Under the pieces are notes generated by a model. The model saw only the letters and a program-made list of their open reading frames with translations, did not search any database and was not told where the DNA came from. Made by a program: the position numbers and the translations under genes. This document shows, piece after piece, positions 25,315-33,912 of a stretch of 64,000 nucleotides of DNA; within the stretch, counting starts at the first letter, position 1, and each line of letters starts with the position of its first letter. This DNA is from Phycisphaerae bacterium (GTDB lineage: Bacteria; Planctomycetota; Phycisphaerae; Sedimentisphaerales; Anaerohalosphaeraceae), in NCBI GenBank assembly GCA_018052735.1, contig JAGPMT010000002.1, positions 62,001-126,000 on the forward strand. The letters run 5' to 3'.

Positions 25315-26709
25315 ATGTTGAGTATGGATGATACCATTGCAGCTGTCAGCAGTGCATCACTGCCGGCCGGGACGGCAGGGCGGATTATCATCCGCATCAG
25401 CGGACCTCAAACCTGGCCAATTGTGGAGCAGATCCTTACACCGGACAAACCATTTCAAAAGAACCGAATTGCGGATTGCCGTGTCCATATAGGGGAAGGA
25501 TTGGATATCCGCGGTCTGCTTTATGCATTTTTTCAGCCGCATTCCTATACCGGTCAGGATTTGGCGGAGCTGCATCTGGATGTTTGCAGTGCGGCTGCCG
25601 ATGCGATCTTAAAAAAAATCTATTGTTCAGCGCGTCCTGCAATGCCCGGGGAGTTTACGCAGCGGGCTTACCTGAATGGTCGCCTCGATCTGACGCAGGC
25701 CGAAGCCGTGGCCGAAATTGTAGCGGCAGCCAACACAGCTCAGCTGGAAGCAGCCGAGCGTCTGCTGAGCGGCCGCTTTTCGGAGACCCTATCGGATTTG
25801 CGAAATGAGATGCTTGAGCTGCTGGGTCTGCTGGAAGCCGAACTGGATTTCGCAGAGGAAGAGATAGAGTTTATCTCAAAGGACAGAGCCTGTGAGCAAA
25901 TCAGCCGGTTTCAGCAGCGCATATCTAATCTTCTGGAAGGCAGCATACGGTGTGAGCGGATCATTGATATGGATGCTGTGGGGCTGGCCGGCCTGCCGAA
26001 TGCGGGCAAGAGCCGCCTGCTCAATGCACTGCTGGAAACGGAGCGAAGCATTGTTTCGGATGCAGCGGCGACCACGCGTGATGTACTGACGGGCATTCTG
26101 CGGCTGGACGGATTGGATTGCATTCTTTTTGATTGTGCCGGTCTGATGCCTATCTCCGAGCAGACAGCTTTGGTTGATCGGATGGCGCATCAGGCCTCTT
26201 TAACAGCGTTAAATAAGGCCGCGTTGGTGCTGTTTTGTGTGGATGGCAGCAAGGAGGATATTGAAACCGATGTACAGATGCGCAAGCAGATTCAGATGCC
26301 GGCTGTCATCTATGTAATGACCAAGAGCGATATCCTCAGGCCCCAAGATGCCGCGCAGCGGTGTAAGCAGCTGCAGCAGGTATTCGGAGGCGAATTTCTT
26401 CCGACCAGTGCGGCAGCAGAAAGCGGATTGGACGCATTGAAGCAGCGCATACGAATGGAGCTGCTGCGGCTGCGGGCCGGCGATCGGGAACATCAGGACC
26501 GTTTGACGATCAACCAGCGCCACGAGCAAAAACTTCAGGAGACGCTCAAGCTGCTTGCGGCGGCGGACGATGAAATACGCAGGGATTCTATTGAGACTGG
26601 ATCCATGCTGTTGCGTCAGAGCTGTCAGCTTCTGAGCGGACTGGAGCATGAGGATATAAGCGAGCAGATTCTCGACCGTATTTTTTCGCGGTTTTGTATT
26701 GGAAAATAA
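25315..26709 (+). CDS. mnmE: tRNA modification GTPase MnmE
   Basis: A protein of about 464 residues that, with MnmG, installs the aminomethyl-type modification at U34 of certain tRNAs using GTP and folate. The N-terminal domain begins MDDTIAAVSSASLPAG and has AMPGEFTQRAYLNGRLDLTQ. The inserted G domain has GLPNAGKS, TTRDV, DCAG and TKSD. The C-terminus ends FCIGK, the required CxGK tail. Starts at 25306 (TTG), 25315 and 25324 are all possible and none has a clear ribosome site. mnmG does not follow, unlike the common arrangement. Confidence 0.95.
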   Translation: MLSMDDTIAAVSSASLPAGTAGRIIIRISGPQTWPIVEQILTPDKPFQKNRIADCRVHIGEGLDIRGLLYAFFQPHSYTGQDLAELHLDVCSAAADAILKKIYCSARPAMPGEFTQRAYLNGRLDLTQAEAVAEIVAAANTAQLEAAERLLSGRFSETLSDLRNEMLELLGLLEAELDFAEEEIEFISKDRACEQISRFQQRISNLLEGSIRCERIIDMDAVGLAGLPNAGKSRLLNALLETERSIVSDAAATTRDVLTGILRLDGLDCILFDCAGLMPISEQTALVDRMAHQASLTALNKAALVLFCVDGSKEDIETDVQMRKQIQMPAVIYVMTKSDILRPQDAAQRCKQLQQVFGGEFLPTSAAAESGLDALKQRIRMELLRLRAGDREHQDRLTINQRHEQKLQETLKLLAAADDEIRRDSIETGSMLLRQSCQLLSGLEHEDISEQILDRIFSRFCIGK

Positions 26710-26718
26710 AGAAGCGGT

Positions 26719-27828
26719 ATGGCTGAATTAAAAATACTGACAGGTCCACTGAGAGGCCATGTGTTTGGACTTGAAAAGGGCGGCTGGGCCAAGACCCTCG
26801 GCCGGGGCGCCGAAAATGTCGATTTCCGCATACCTGATGCCGCTATCTCACGCCGGCATGCCGAATTTTCCTATCGCGACGGGCAGTGGGCTGTCCGCGA
26901 TTTGGGCTCCTCCAACGGCACATTTATCAATGAAATCCGAATTCGTGAGACAGCGCTGCTGCAGCATGAAGACCAGATTCGCTGCGGTTCAACCGTCCTT
27001 CTGTATAGCAATCCTGAGCCGGACGGCCTGCGCGCCGGCCGATCGGACGAGACCAATGCAAAACGGATTGAGCTGGAATATGATCCGGGTGAAACAATGG
27101 TGGCTGTGGCGTTTGATTCGCTCCAATCCAAGCAGACAGCGCGGCAGCGGCGGCGGATGATGGAAGCAGGACAGGCGGCGCTGAACCTTTCGCACGGCAT
27201 CAAAAATATTCTGCAGACACTGCGGTCGGGTCAGGATGTGATGGATGATGCATTGGGGTATCGGGATATTGAGCAGGCCAAAAAGGCCTGGAATATTCTT
27301 AAACGCAATCTCGAAAAAGTTCAGAAGCTGGTGCTGGATATGCTTAAATTCAGCCGTGATGAAACACCGCATCTGCAGCCCTGCCAGTTCAATCGTTTGA
27401 TCGAGTCTGTGATTGAAATCCTTCGGCCGCAAGCCCATGAACGGCAGGTCAGCATTCTGACACAATACGATGAACATCTGGAACTGGTTTGGGCAGATCC
27501 CGAACAGATGCAGGATGTGGTGATGAATCTGGTGCTGAATGCGGTAGAAGCTGTGCCGCCACAAAGAGGACAGGTTACGATACGCACGGAACTGGACGCG
27601 GCAGGCCAAGCCATTCTGCAGATTATCGATAATGGGCCGGGGATAGAGGATACGCGAGTCATTTTTGAGCCGTTTTATTCTACCAAACCGAATGTCGGAG
27701 CTGGTCTGGGATTGACTATTGCCCGCAAAATCATACGGCATCACGGCGGCTGCATCGAAGTCCAATCCCTGCCCGGCCAAGGTTCTATTTTTACCGTGCG
27801 TATTCCGGCCGGTTCAGATAAAAAGTAA
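26719..27828 (+). CDS. Soluble histidine kinase with N-terminal FHA domain
   Basis: A 369-residue cytoplasmic sensor kinase. The FHA domain (about 20-95) has TLGRGAENVDFRIPD, ISRRHAEFSY and DLGSSNGTFIN, which bind phosphothreonine. A dimerisation/phosphoacceptor helix follows, with the His in ALNLSHGIKNIL (about residue 155), then a HATPase domain with NLVLNAVEA, DNGPGIED, FSTK-type FYSTKPNVGAGLGL and GSIFTVRIP. No membrane segment is present. The FHA input suggests it reads Ser/Thr kinase signalling, a common input in planctomycetes. It starts ten bases after mnmE, and no response regulator is adjacent. Confidence 0.9.
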   Translation: MAELKILTGPLRGHVFGLEKGGWAKTLGRGAENVDFRIPDAAISRRHAEFSYRDGQWAVRDLGSSNGTFINEIRIRETALLQHEDQIRCGSTVLLYSNPEPDGLRAGRSDETNAKRIELEYDPGETMVAVAFDSLQSKQTARQRRRMMEAGQAALNLSHGIKNILQTLRSGQDVMDDALGYRDIEQAKKAWNILKRNLEKVQKLVLDMLKFSRDETPHLQPCQFNRLIESVIEILRPQAHERQVSILTQYDEHLELVWADPEQMQDVVMNLVLNAVEAVPPQRGQVTIRTELDAAGQAILQIIDNGPGIEDTRVIFEPFYSTKPNVGAGLGLTIARKIIRHHGGCIEVQSLPGQGSIFTVRIPAGSDKK

Positions 27829-28032
27829 AATCCGCATTTTATCAGACGATGGAGGAATCTTCAGGAATTTCAAAGCGGGGGGATTCCAACCTTGGTCGAT
27901 CCGATAAGTAAGGAAGATAGGTTAGAGCAGGCGGCAAATCCTGATAAAGTCTCTCTTTGATTTGGCCGATGAAGGGAGCGATAGATACAGTGCCTATGTA
28001 TGAGAAAAAAGTATCTGTCCCGGGAGCAAACA

Positions 28033-29178
28033 ATGAATACAAAAAATACCCAGATTAAAATGCCGGATACCTTTTTCGCTCCAGCCGGCCGTGAGCAGCC
28101 CCATCAAGTCCGCAACCTGAATGCACGGATAGAATCAAACCCATACGTAAAGTCGATGCTTGACGCGTTGCCGATGATGGTGCTGGTGCTCAACTCCCAT
28201 CGGCAGATTGTGGCTTTCAATGAGACGGTTTTGAAAATAACAAAGTCCTCGGCAGAAGCAGTGTTAGGAAAACGGCCGGGCGAAGTGATTAAATGTGTCC
28301 ATGCCGGTGAAGGGCCGGACGGCTGCGGAACGAGTGCAGCCTGCCGGTTCTGCGGTGCTGTCCAAGCTGTCCTGCAGACGCAGGCCGACAGCTGCCGCCA
28401 TAAGGAAGAATGCCGTATTCTTATGGAACAGGGATTGGCGCTGGATTGGAAAGTTACAGTCTGCCCCTTAATGATGGATGGGTATTCTCTGGTGTGTGTG
28501 GTCATAGAAGATATCGGCGATTTGAAGCGCCGGCAGGTGATGGAGCGGATTTTCCTTCATGATATGATCAATCATCTGGGGGCTATTGTCGGCTTTACAC
28601 GGCTGCTGGCTGAAGAACAGGGCGAGAACGAAGAATTAAAAGAGGTGATTCAGCTTGCCGACGGATTGCTGGAAGAGGTACAAGCCCAGCGCGATTTGAT
28701 GCTGGCCGAAAACTGTGAATTAGAAGCCAAAAGAGAACCGGTCGCCCTCAAATCCTTTCTTGACCGGCTGGTCCAGCTGTACAGGAGCCATCCGGTTTCA
28801 GCAGGCCGCCTGATTGTTGCGGAGAATGTTGCGGATATAAGCATAGAAACAGATCCCAGTCTGCTGAGACGAGTGGTCGGGAATATGATTAAAAATGCGC
28901 TGGAGGCATCGGAAGCCGGACAGACAATAACCGTGTCCTGCCGGCAGGCCGAGGCCGGTGCTGCCGTCAGTGTGCATAATCCCGCAGTCATGCCGCCGGA
29001 TGTTCAGATGCAGATTTTCAACCGCTCGTTCAGCACCAAGACAGGAACCGGCCGCGGCATAGGCACCTACAGTATGAAGCTGCTGGGCGAAACCTATCTG
29101 CATGGGCAGGTCACCTTTGAAAGCAGCCCGGAGGCCGGAACTACATTTACTCTGACCCTGCCGCTCAAAAGCGTTTAA
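28033..29178 (+). CDS. PAS domain sensor histidine kinase
   Basis: A 381-residue soluble kinase. A PAS domain covers about 35-165 (LDALPMMVLVLNSHRQIVAFN) and contains the cysteine-rich segment RPGEVIKCVHA, GCGTSAACRFCGAVQAVL that recurs in a family of anaerobe PAS kinases and could hold a metal or redox cofactor. The phosphoacceptor His is in FLHDMINHLGAIVGFT; the ATPase domain has NMIKNALEASE, FNRSFSTKTGTGRGIGTY and GTTFTLTLP. ATG 28033 has GGGAG upstream; a longer frame starts at 28000. It follows the FHA kinase by about 200 bases, so the two kinases may share targets. Confidence 0.9.
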   Translation: MNTKNTQIKMPDTFFAPAGREQPHQVRNLNARIESNPYVKSMLDALPMMVLVLNSHRQIVAFNETVLKITKSSAEAVLGKRPGEVIKCVHAGEGPDGCGTSAACRFCGAVQAVLQTQADSCRHKEECRILMEQGLALDWKVTVCPLMMDGYSLVCVVIEDIGDLKRRQVMERIFLHDMINHLGAIVGFTRLLAEEQGENEELKEVIQLADGLLEEVQAQRDLMLAENCELEAKREPVALKSFLDRLVQLYRSHPVSAGRLIVAENVADISIETDPSLLRRVVGNMIKNALEASEAGQTITVSCRQAEAGAAVSVHNPAVMPPDVQMQIFNRSFSTKTGTGRGIGTYSMKLLGETYLHGQVTFESSPEAGTTFTLTLPLKSV

Positions 29179-29195
29179 GAGGCGATTTTTTCGGC

Positions 29196-29828
29196 TTAAT
29201 CAAAGGCAGCGGGAATCGCAGGATTGCGAAACTGGGCAAAAAAGAGTTTAAGTTCGTGATGCAGGGTCCGTCCGCGGGATAAATTGGCCGGCAAATCTTC
29301 TTCTGCAAACCAGCCAATCTCACTTGTTTCATGACTGACAGTCGGTTGCCCGCCGGTCAGTTCGCACAGGAAAAAGAGTTTATAAATATTAAATGGATAA
29401 GGCGGGGTATGTCCCTGCCGGTCGCGGTCAAAAACAGCAAGCAGGCGGACAGGCTTCACTTCATAGCCGGATTCTTCCCAGACCTCGCGAGCCACATTCT
29501 GGGCGGCTGTCATTCCGCAGTCGCACCAGCCGCCGGGCAGAGTCCATCCTCCGTCGGCAGCCTCGCGTACCATCAAGATTTTATCATCCTTGAATACAAC
29601 GCCTCTGCAATCCACTTTGGGAGTTGGATAGCCGGCATCCTGCTGCAGAATGCCCCGCGCCTGTTCGGCATTCAGTTCAGTGTAGTGAGCAAAAATCTCG
29701 GCACAAATCTGCTCGAGTTCCTGATGGCGATTGAGTTCATACTCGTTTTGGGCAAAGTGTTTTCCGGCCTGTGAAATGGCTTTCAGCCGTTTGGCTATCT
29801 CAAACCAGTCAAATGCATTCGAATTCAT
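29196..29828 (-). CDS. NUDIX hydrolase with N-terminal dimerisation domain
   Basis: A 210-residue NUDIX protein. The N-terminal 65 residues (WFEIAKRLKAISQAGKHFA) match the helical domain of ADP-ribose or nucleoside-diphosphate-X hydrolases of the Bacillus/Deinococcus type. The Nudix box reads GGWCDCGMTAAQNVAREVWE then ESG; the first Glu positions are Asp and Met, while the catalytic REVWEESG is intact. It likely cleaves ADP-ribose, GDP-linked sugars or similar. The gene is convergent with the PAS kinase gene, with 17 bases between the stops. Confidence 0.9.
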   Translation of the reverse strand: MNSNAFDWFEIAKRLKAISQAGKHFAQNEYELNRHQELEQICAEIFAHYTELNAEQARGILQQDAGYPTPKVDCRGVVFKDDKILMVREAADGGWTLPGGWCDCGMTAAQNVAREVWEESGYEVKPVRLLAVFDRDRQGHTPPYPFNIYKLFFLCELTGGQPTVSHETSEIGWFAEEDLPANLSRGRTLHHELKLFFAQFRNPAIPAAFD

Positions 29829-30056
29829 CTGTGTTCCCCTGTTTGCTCAAAAAGTTCCATCACGGCCGCCTATTATAATCCTGCTGCCAAGCAAACCAAA
29901 GCGTCATTTTCTTTATCAGGCGGGAAATTGTCCCTTCTTTTTCAATGCTTTTTTCTCTGGGATGCGATATAGTTTTGCTGAATCGCGTTTTATAAGAAAA
30001 TGACTGCGGATAGTGTTCGGGGCGGCTGGAAAAAAAAGAAATTTTGGAGGCACAAA

Positions 30057-32468
30057 ATGCTAAAAAGGCAGGTGCATTTAGAGGTTATCCTTTTAGCTGG
30101 AGTATTTATATCAATGGCCTCGGCTGAACGGATTGTACGCCGGCTGGATTTTGGGTGGAAGTTCATCAAAGGTGATCCGGCAGGGGCACAGGGACCGGCA
30201 TACGATGACAGCGGCTGGCGGGATGTGCAGATTCCTCATGATTGGAGCATAGAAGGGCCGTATGATGCCAATTGGGCCAGCGCTACCGCCTACCTGCCGG
30301 CAGGAACAGGGTGGTACCGCAAGACATTCGAATTGGATAAAACCCTGCACGGCAAGTTCATATCTATTGAATTTGACGGTGTTTATAACAATGCAGAAGT
30401 GTGGATTAACGGGCATTTCTTGGGCCAGCGTCCCTTCGGCTATATCGGATTTCAATATGACCTGACGCCCTATGTCCTTTTTGGTCAGGAGCAGAAGAAT
30501 GTGTTGGCCGTGCGCGTTGATCACAGTCAATTTGCAGATTCCCGCTGGTACACGGGTTCGGGGATTTACCGGTATGTTCGACTATGCATCACCGATCCAG
30601 TGCGTATTGCGCACTGGGGAACATTTGTTTCGGTGCCAAAGGCAGATCCCCAAAAGGCCGAGATTCAAATTGAAACAACTGTCGAGAATAGAGGCGGGCA
30701 AAGGCAGACTATTACCCTGCTTTCTGAAATTATTGCACCCGATGGCAAACTGGCAGCAAGTGTTGTCAGCAGCAGGACGATTGAGGCCGGCAAAACATCT
30801 ATTTTTGAACAAACAGCAGCGGTGAGCAATCCTGCCCTGTGGGATGTGGACAATCCGAACCTTTATACCTTAAAAGCTGCACTCTCCATAGACGGCAAGC
30901 CGGCTGATACCTTAGAAACGCCTTTTGGTGTTCGCTGGTTTCGGTTTGATCCCAATGAGGGTTTTTTTCTCAATGGCAGAAATCTGAAACTCAAAGGCGT
31001 TTGTCTGCATCATGATGCAGGGCCGGTAGGAGCTGCTGTTCCTGAAAAGATGTGGGTTCGCCGACTGAAGGCGCTCAAAGAAATCGGCTGCAACGCTATC
31101 CGCTGCAGCCATAATCCGCCGGCACCGGAGTTTCTGGACTTGTGCGACCGCATGGGCTTTCTGGTGATGGATGAAGCGTTTGATGAGTTTACCCCGACCA
31201 AAAACAAGTGGGTCAAAGGCCGCAATGTAGGTGTTCCTTCCCGGGACGGTTACGGTCAGGTTTTTGAAAAATGGTCTATTCGCGATATTCAGGATATGGT
31301 TCGCCGCGACCGCAATCATCCGAGCATAATTATGTGGAGTATCGGCAATGAAATAGACTATCCGAATGATCCATTTTCACATCCTGTGTTGGGTGATAAT
31401 TACCGGCCGAATAATCCGCCGGCACGGGATTTGGTGCGATGGGGCAAGCCGCTGGTTGATGCGGTCAAGCAATTGGATACTGCCCGGCCTGTCACGGCGG
31501 CTATTGCAAGTGCACCGATGTCCAATGCGGCTGGTTTTGCGGATATTCTTGATGTTGTCGGCTACAATTATCAAGAACAGTACTATCAATCCCATCATGC
31601 TGAATATCCCCAGCGGATTCTTTACGGCAGTGAAAACAGCACCTCGCTGACTGCCTGGCAGGCTGTAGAGGACAATGATTTTATTGCCGGGCAGTTCTTA
31701 TGGATTGGAATTGATTATCTGGGTGAATCACCCGGTTGGCCTGTAAGAAGCTGGACCGGGGGGTTATTTGATCTGTGCGGCTTCAAAAAACCGCTGGGGT
31801 GGTTTCGTCAGAGCTTATGGTCCGCCGAGCCGATGGTATATCTGGTCTGCAGCCCAGCCAGACGCCAGACGGGACAATTTGACCGACGGGGCGGGCGGAT
31901 GTTTCAGTCACACTGGAATTGGCCGGAAGGGCAGACTGTGCGGGTGGCCTGTTATACCAACTGTGACCAAGTCGAACTTTACCTCAACGATACCTCTCTG
32001 GGCGTCAAAAACTTTGCTGATGCGGTGCGAAGGACGCTTGAATGGGAAGTGCCGTATGAAAAAGGGCAGCTGAAGGCTGTTGCCAGAAGGGATGGAAAAG
32101 CAGTTTGCCAATATGTGCTCCAAACTGCCGATAAGCCCCAGAAAATCCAATTGATTGCGGATGCAGCCGAACTGAAAGCCGATGGACGGGATATTTGTCA
32201 TCTGGAATTTCTTGTGACAGACAAAAACGGCGTCCGTATCCACGATGCGGCCAATCAAATCACATTCAAAATAACCGGCCCCGGCAAAATCATCGGTCTG
32301 GGTAATGGCAATCCGGCCGCACACGAATCGCATCAGGGAAAAGCGTATCCGGTATTCGAGGGCAGGGGGCTGGCAATCATTCAGGCAGGTCAATCACCCG
32401 GTACAATAACAATCGAAGCATCTGCCGAGTCCCTCGAACCGACAAAGATTACTCTTGATGTTCGTTGA
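30057..32468 (+). CDS. Exported glycoside hydrolase family 2 (beta-galactosidase-like)
   Basis: A secreted enzyme of 803 residues with a signal peptide (LEVILLAGVFISMASA). The GH2 sugar-binding domain has DFGWKFIKGDPAGAQ and IPHDWSIEGPYD, followed by the immunoglobulin-like domain and the TIM barrel. The acid/base Glu432 is in MWSIGNEID and the nucleophile Glu526 is in LYGSENSTS. C-terminal domains resemble DUF4982 and a bacterial Ig-like domain. Beta-galactosidase is the nearest activity, but related enzymes act on other beta-linked sugars. GGAGG precedes ATG 30057; the frame is open from 30000. It stands alone and is convergent with the MarC gene. Confidence 0.93.
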   Translation: MLKRQVHLEVILLAGVFISMASAERIVRRLDFGWKFIKGDPAGAQGPAYDDSGWRDVQIPHDWSIEGPYDANWASATAYLPAGTGWYRKTFELDKTLHGKFISIEFDGVYNNAEVWINGHFLGQRPFGYIGFQYDLTPYVLFGQEQKNVLAVRVDHSQFADSRWYTGSGIYRYVRLCITDPVRIAHWGTFVSVPKADPQKAEIQIETTVENRGGQRQTITLLSEIIAPDGKLAASVVSSRTIEAGKTSIFEQTAAVSNPALWDVDNPNLYTLKAALSIDGKPADTLETPFGVRWFRFDPNEGFFLNGRNLKLKGVCLHHDAGPVGAAVPEKMWVRRLKALKEIGCNAIRCSHNPPAPEFLDLCDRMGFLVMDEAFDEFTPTKNKWVKGRNVGVPSRDGYGQVFEKWSIRDIQDMVRRDRNHPSIIMWSIGNEIDYPNDPFSHPVLGDNYRPNNPPARDLVRWGKPLVDAVKQLDTARPVTAAIASAPMSNAAGFADILDVVGYNYQEQYYQSHHAEYPQRILYGSENSTSLTAWQAVEDNDFIAGQFLWIGIDYLGESPGWPVRSWTGGLFDLCGFKKPLGWFRQSLWSAEPMVYLVCSPARRQTGQFDRRGGRMFQSHWNWPEGQTVRVACYTNCDQVELYLNDTSLGVKNFADAVRRTLEWEVPYEKGQLKAVARRDGKAVCQYVLQTADKPQKIQLIADAAELKADGRDICHLEFLVTDKNGVRIHDAANQITFKITGPGKIIGLGNGNPAAHESHQGKAYPVFEGRGLAIIQAGQSPGTITIEASAESLEPTKITLDVR

Positions 32469-32471
32469 ACA

Positions 32472-33059
32472 TTAAAAGTTTTTGATGCCGGTAAAGACGA
32501 TTTGAGCGGCCAGCGCCGTCAGGACAAGAGCAGTCAGCTTGGTCATCACGGCAATCACTTTTTGTCCGAAGATATTGCGGAGCTGGTCAGCCATAAGCAG
32601 AAAAAGGGACATAGTCACAGCAGCGGCTAAGATGCCGGCAAACATAACAAGCCGCTCATGGGGATTTGTAATTTGGGTTCCCCAGACCATCAGTGTGCCG
32701 ATAGTACCGGGACCTACGATAATCGGCAGCCCCAGCGGAACAACCGCAAAATCTTCGCCTTCCGTATGCTGCGGGGGCTTGCTGATGCCCAGTACCAGCA
32801 TTACCGAAGTCAAAAACAGAGTTGTTCCTGTGCCTATCTGAAAGGCCGCCAGCGTAATTCCCAGTAGGCCGAACAGGGGTTTTCCGAAAAAGAAAAAGAC
32901 CGTTACTGCAATCAGAACAGTTGCAGAGGCCCGCATTGCAGCCCGCCGGCGGCTTGATGCATCCATTTCCTCGGCCATTTTTAAAAATAGTGACATCGTA
33001 AAAAACGGCGCCAGCAGAAAAAACATCTTAATATAGGTATTTACAAACAGCGAAAGCAT
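32472..33059 (-). CDS. MarC family membrane protein (end of serpin operon)
   Basis: A 195-residue membrane protein of the MarC family with about six helices. Family motifs are AFFT-like APFFTMSLFLKMAEEM at the N-terminus, GTTLFLTSVMLVLGIS, VPLGLPIIVGPGTIGTLMV and GQKVIAVMTKLTALVLTALA. MarC function is unknown; the old link to multiple antibiotic resistance was not upheld. It begins 13 bases after the ADP-ribosylglycohydrolase gene and is the last gene of the sigma/anti-sigma/serpin operon. A second MarC lies just upstream of that operon. Confidence 0.9.
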   Translation of the reverse strand: MLSLFVNTYIKMFFLLAPFFTMSLFLKMAEEMDASSRRRAAMRASATVLIAVTVFFFFGKPLFGLLGITLAAFQIGTGTTLFLTSVMLVLGISKPPQHTEGEDFAVVPLGLPIIVGPGTIGTLMVWGTQITNPHERLVMFAGILAAAVTMSLFLLMADQLRNIFGQKVIAVMTKLTALVLTALAAQIVFTGIKNF

Positions 33060-33072
33060 ACAGGGCCTTTTG

Positions 33073-33849
33073 TTATCGAATTTTCCCGTATTTATCCTCG
33101 AAAGCGCCGATTATGTCAACAAATTCCTGCGGAAGCCGCAGCAGGGCTTGGTCGATTATCCATTGGGGAATTTTCTGATAAAACGCCTGTGCAATGCCGC
33201 CGGCAATACAGGCCAGCGTGTCGCTGTCGCCGCCGAGAGAAACAGCCAGGTGGATAGTATGTTCAAAATCCGTCGAATCAAAAAATGCCGTAAGGGCTTC
33301 CGGCACGGTTTTTTGACAGGACACATTAAATTGGTATGTCGGCCGAATTTGTTCGATTGTGCGATTCAGGTCATATCCAAAGCGGCGGCGGATTTCCTGT
33401 CGGATAGAGTCCTTATCACAGCCGCAGCGAGCCAGATAAATCGCCAAAGCCGTTGCCTGAGCTCCCTTGATGCCTTCGGGATGATTATGGGTTGGCTCGG
33501 CGCTGCGCCGGGCTTCTTTTAAGACGGCCTCAACCGTGTCAAACGCAAAGCCGACCGGACTGACCCGCATTGCGGAGCCGTTGCCCCAGCTGTTATACGG
33601 TCCTGCATTGTCCGACATCAGCCAGAGCCGGAAATTGCTGCCGTAGCCGCGCTGCGGGTAGCGCCTGCCGAAATCCCGATAGACAGCGGCGTAATCCAAG
33701 CCGTACAAAATCGCCTTCGCAGCCGCTGCAGTCATTACTGTATCATCTGTGAAGGTGCAGGCCTCTTGGAACAAAGGAAAATCGGCAGTCTTAATCTGTT
33801 TCCATTCGTACACAGAACCGACGATATCACCGATTATTGCTCCGAGCAT
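33073..33849 (-). CDS. ADP-ribosylglycohydrolase family protein
   Basis: A 258-residue protein of the ARH/DraG family, which removes ADP-ribose from proteins or small molecules using magnesium. The N-terminal MLGAIIGDIVGSVYEW, the metal motif TFTDDTVMT, and the second metal site GGDSDTLACIAGGIAQA are all present. The start at 33849 matches relatives; the frame runs to 33906. It lies 63 bases after the DUF4139 gene in the serpin operon, where an ADP-ribose-removing enzyme is unexpected. No ADP-ribosyltransferase is seen in the window. Confidence 0.92.
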   Translation of the reverse strand: MLGAIIGDIVGSVYEWKQIKTADFPLFQEACTFTDDTVMTAAAAKAILYGLDYAAVYRDFGRRYPQRGYGSNFRLWLMSDNAGPYNSWGNGSAMRVSPVGFAFDTVEAVLKEARRSAEPTHNHPEGIKGAQATALAIYLARCGCDKDSIRQEIRRRFGYDLNRTIEQIRPTYQFNVSCQKTVPEALTAFFDSTDFEHTIHLAVSLGGDSDTLACIAGGIAQAFYQKIPQWIIDQALLRLPQEFVDIIGAFEDKYGKIR

Positions 33850-33912
33850 CGCTGCGACCCCAATAAAGACGAACCTTGTTGGCTGCCTTGCCTTAGCAGC
33901 GGTCAATTTCCT

